A DNA stretch of 64,000 nt from Phylloscopus collybita. Its lineage: Eukaryota; Chordata; Aves; Passeriformes; Phylloscopidae. Shown here one piece after another: positions 63,379 through 64,000 of this stretch. A program made the translations under genes and the position numbers. The first letter of the stretch is position 1, and each line of letters starts with the position of its first letter. The DNA is taken from contig JAJNNQ010000137.1 in NCBI GenBank assembly GCA_027886175.1, positions 36,318,001 to 36,382,000 on the forward strand, given 5' to 3'. Under the pieces are notes generated by a model, which had not been told where the DNA came from, made no database searches, and saw nothing but the letters and a program-made list of their open reading frames with translations.

Positions 63379-64000
63379 GGAAGTCACATCTAATTGGAAT
63401 TTATAAAATTAGAAAAGGCATTGTATGTCCTCTTGAACCTAACATTCTGCCTACCTCCATATCTTTTTACAAGCTTCACAGAATTTGGTTGCCAATTGTG
63501 AAAAGTATCAACCCATTTTCAAAGCTGTTCCTGCCAGTGAATCAGTCTCCTGCTATGAACTTCATTCACCTCAGATGAGGACAAGAACCAAGATAGATCC
63601 ATCCTAACTCTGTGAACTGACATACTAGTAGCTGACCCATGGTTTACTGGATTACTTACTCACCAAGTAAGAGGTAAAAGATTAGGTGAAAACGAAATAA
63701 CTTTCATCCAAAGATTTTATGTTATTCTGATCTGTGAGGCAAACTCTGATCCAGGCCCAGATCCTATATTCAGTCCATTTAATGTTTGACAGGCAACTGC
63801 AATGAATGCATTTGTAGCTACTTGCCTTAGGCCACCTTTATTCACAATGGAGATTGGCACTTCCAAGGAGTGATTCAGATCTTAGGTGGTGAGATAATGG
63901 GATCACAACATTAAAATACTGTATCACTAACCTCTTAAGTTAATCAATTTCATGTATTAATTTACAATTAAAATCTCTGCTTTGAAGTTGTTATCTCCTT
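61945..64000. other. AT-rich non-coding DNA at the window's right end
   Basis: No gene or recognised transposon. There is a near-duplicate of TCATGATTTCTTT at about 62722 and 62749, an AT-rich stretch with repeated AATACTTTA at 62880-62960, and a T29 tract at 63346-63374. Frames are under 80 codons. Confidence 0.6.
63346..63374. repeat. Poly(T) tract, T29
   Basis: An uninterrupted run of 29 T followed by AACAGG. It resembles a polypyrimidine tract and CAG acceptor, but no convincing exon follows. Confidence 0.85.

Overview
The window reads as non-coding DNA from a bird, most likely a passerine. Three kinds of evidence support this. First, there are six truncated CR1 retrotransposon pieces, several ending in the ATTCTRTGR-type 3' tail typical of CR1. 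Second, there is a composite SINE with a tRNA-Ile head and a CR1-like tail at 17668-17800, the layout of the passerine TguSINE1 family. Third, there are six solo-LTR-like blocks of the endogenous retroviral types common in songbirds. The sequence is AT-rich overall, with one GC- and CpG-rich island that lies inside an LTR. All family names come from memory of bird repeats and were not searched.

No host protein-coding exon could be supported on either strand. The longest open frame is 147 codons and lies in a CR1 copy, and the other long frames look like chance frames or frames inside repeats. The window is best described as intergenic or as part of a very long intron. Six of the seven LINE/SINE insertions are in minus orientation and six of the eight longest homopolymers are poly(T) on the plus strand. 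This is weak, inferential evidence that a plus-strand transcript may cross the region.

Layout: an LTR with an internal 19-bp minisatellite at 200-653; unique DNA; CR1 (+) at 5746-6198; a well-delimited LTR (-) at 8860-9589 with matching ends and a 5-bp target duplication; CR1 (-) at 9999-10365; unique DNA to 17667; the SINE (-); the CpG-rich LTR (-) at 18628-19278; CR1 (-) at 19818-20200; a compact LTR (+) at about 23371-23629; then about 29 kb of mostly unique DNA broken only by CR1 pieces at 36491-36591 and 40089-40602 and by simple repeats; an LTR (+) of about 1 kb at 53095-54102; and a CR1 plus LTR pair (-) at 60500-61944.

The unique stretches hold several candidate regulatory elements, recognised only from motif clustering: three TAATTA cores within 40 bp at 47393-47430, a repeated 12-mer with an octamer-like half site at 34245-34287, and a 16-bp palindrome resembling an RFX X-box at 3959-3974. 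No new multi-gene system, CRISPR array, intact ERV coding region or functional RNA gene was found.
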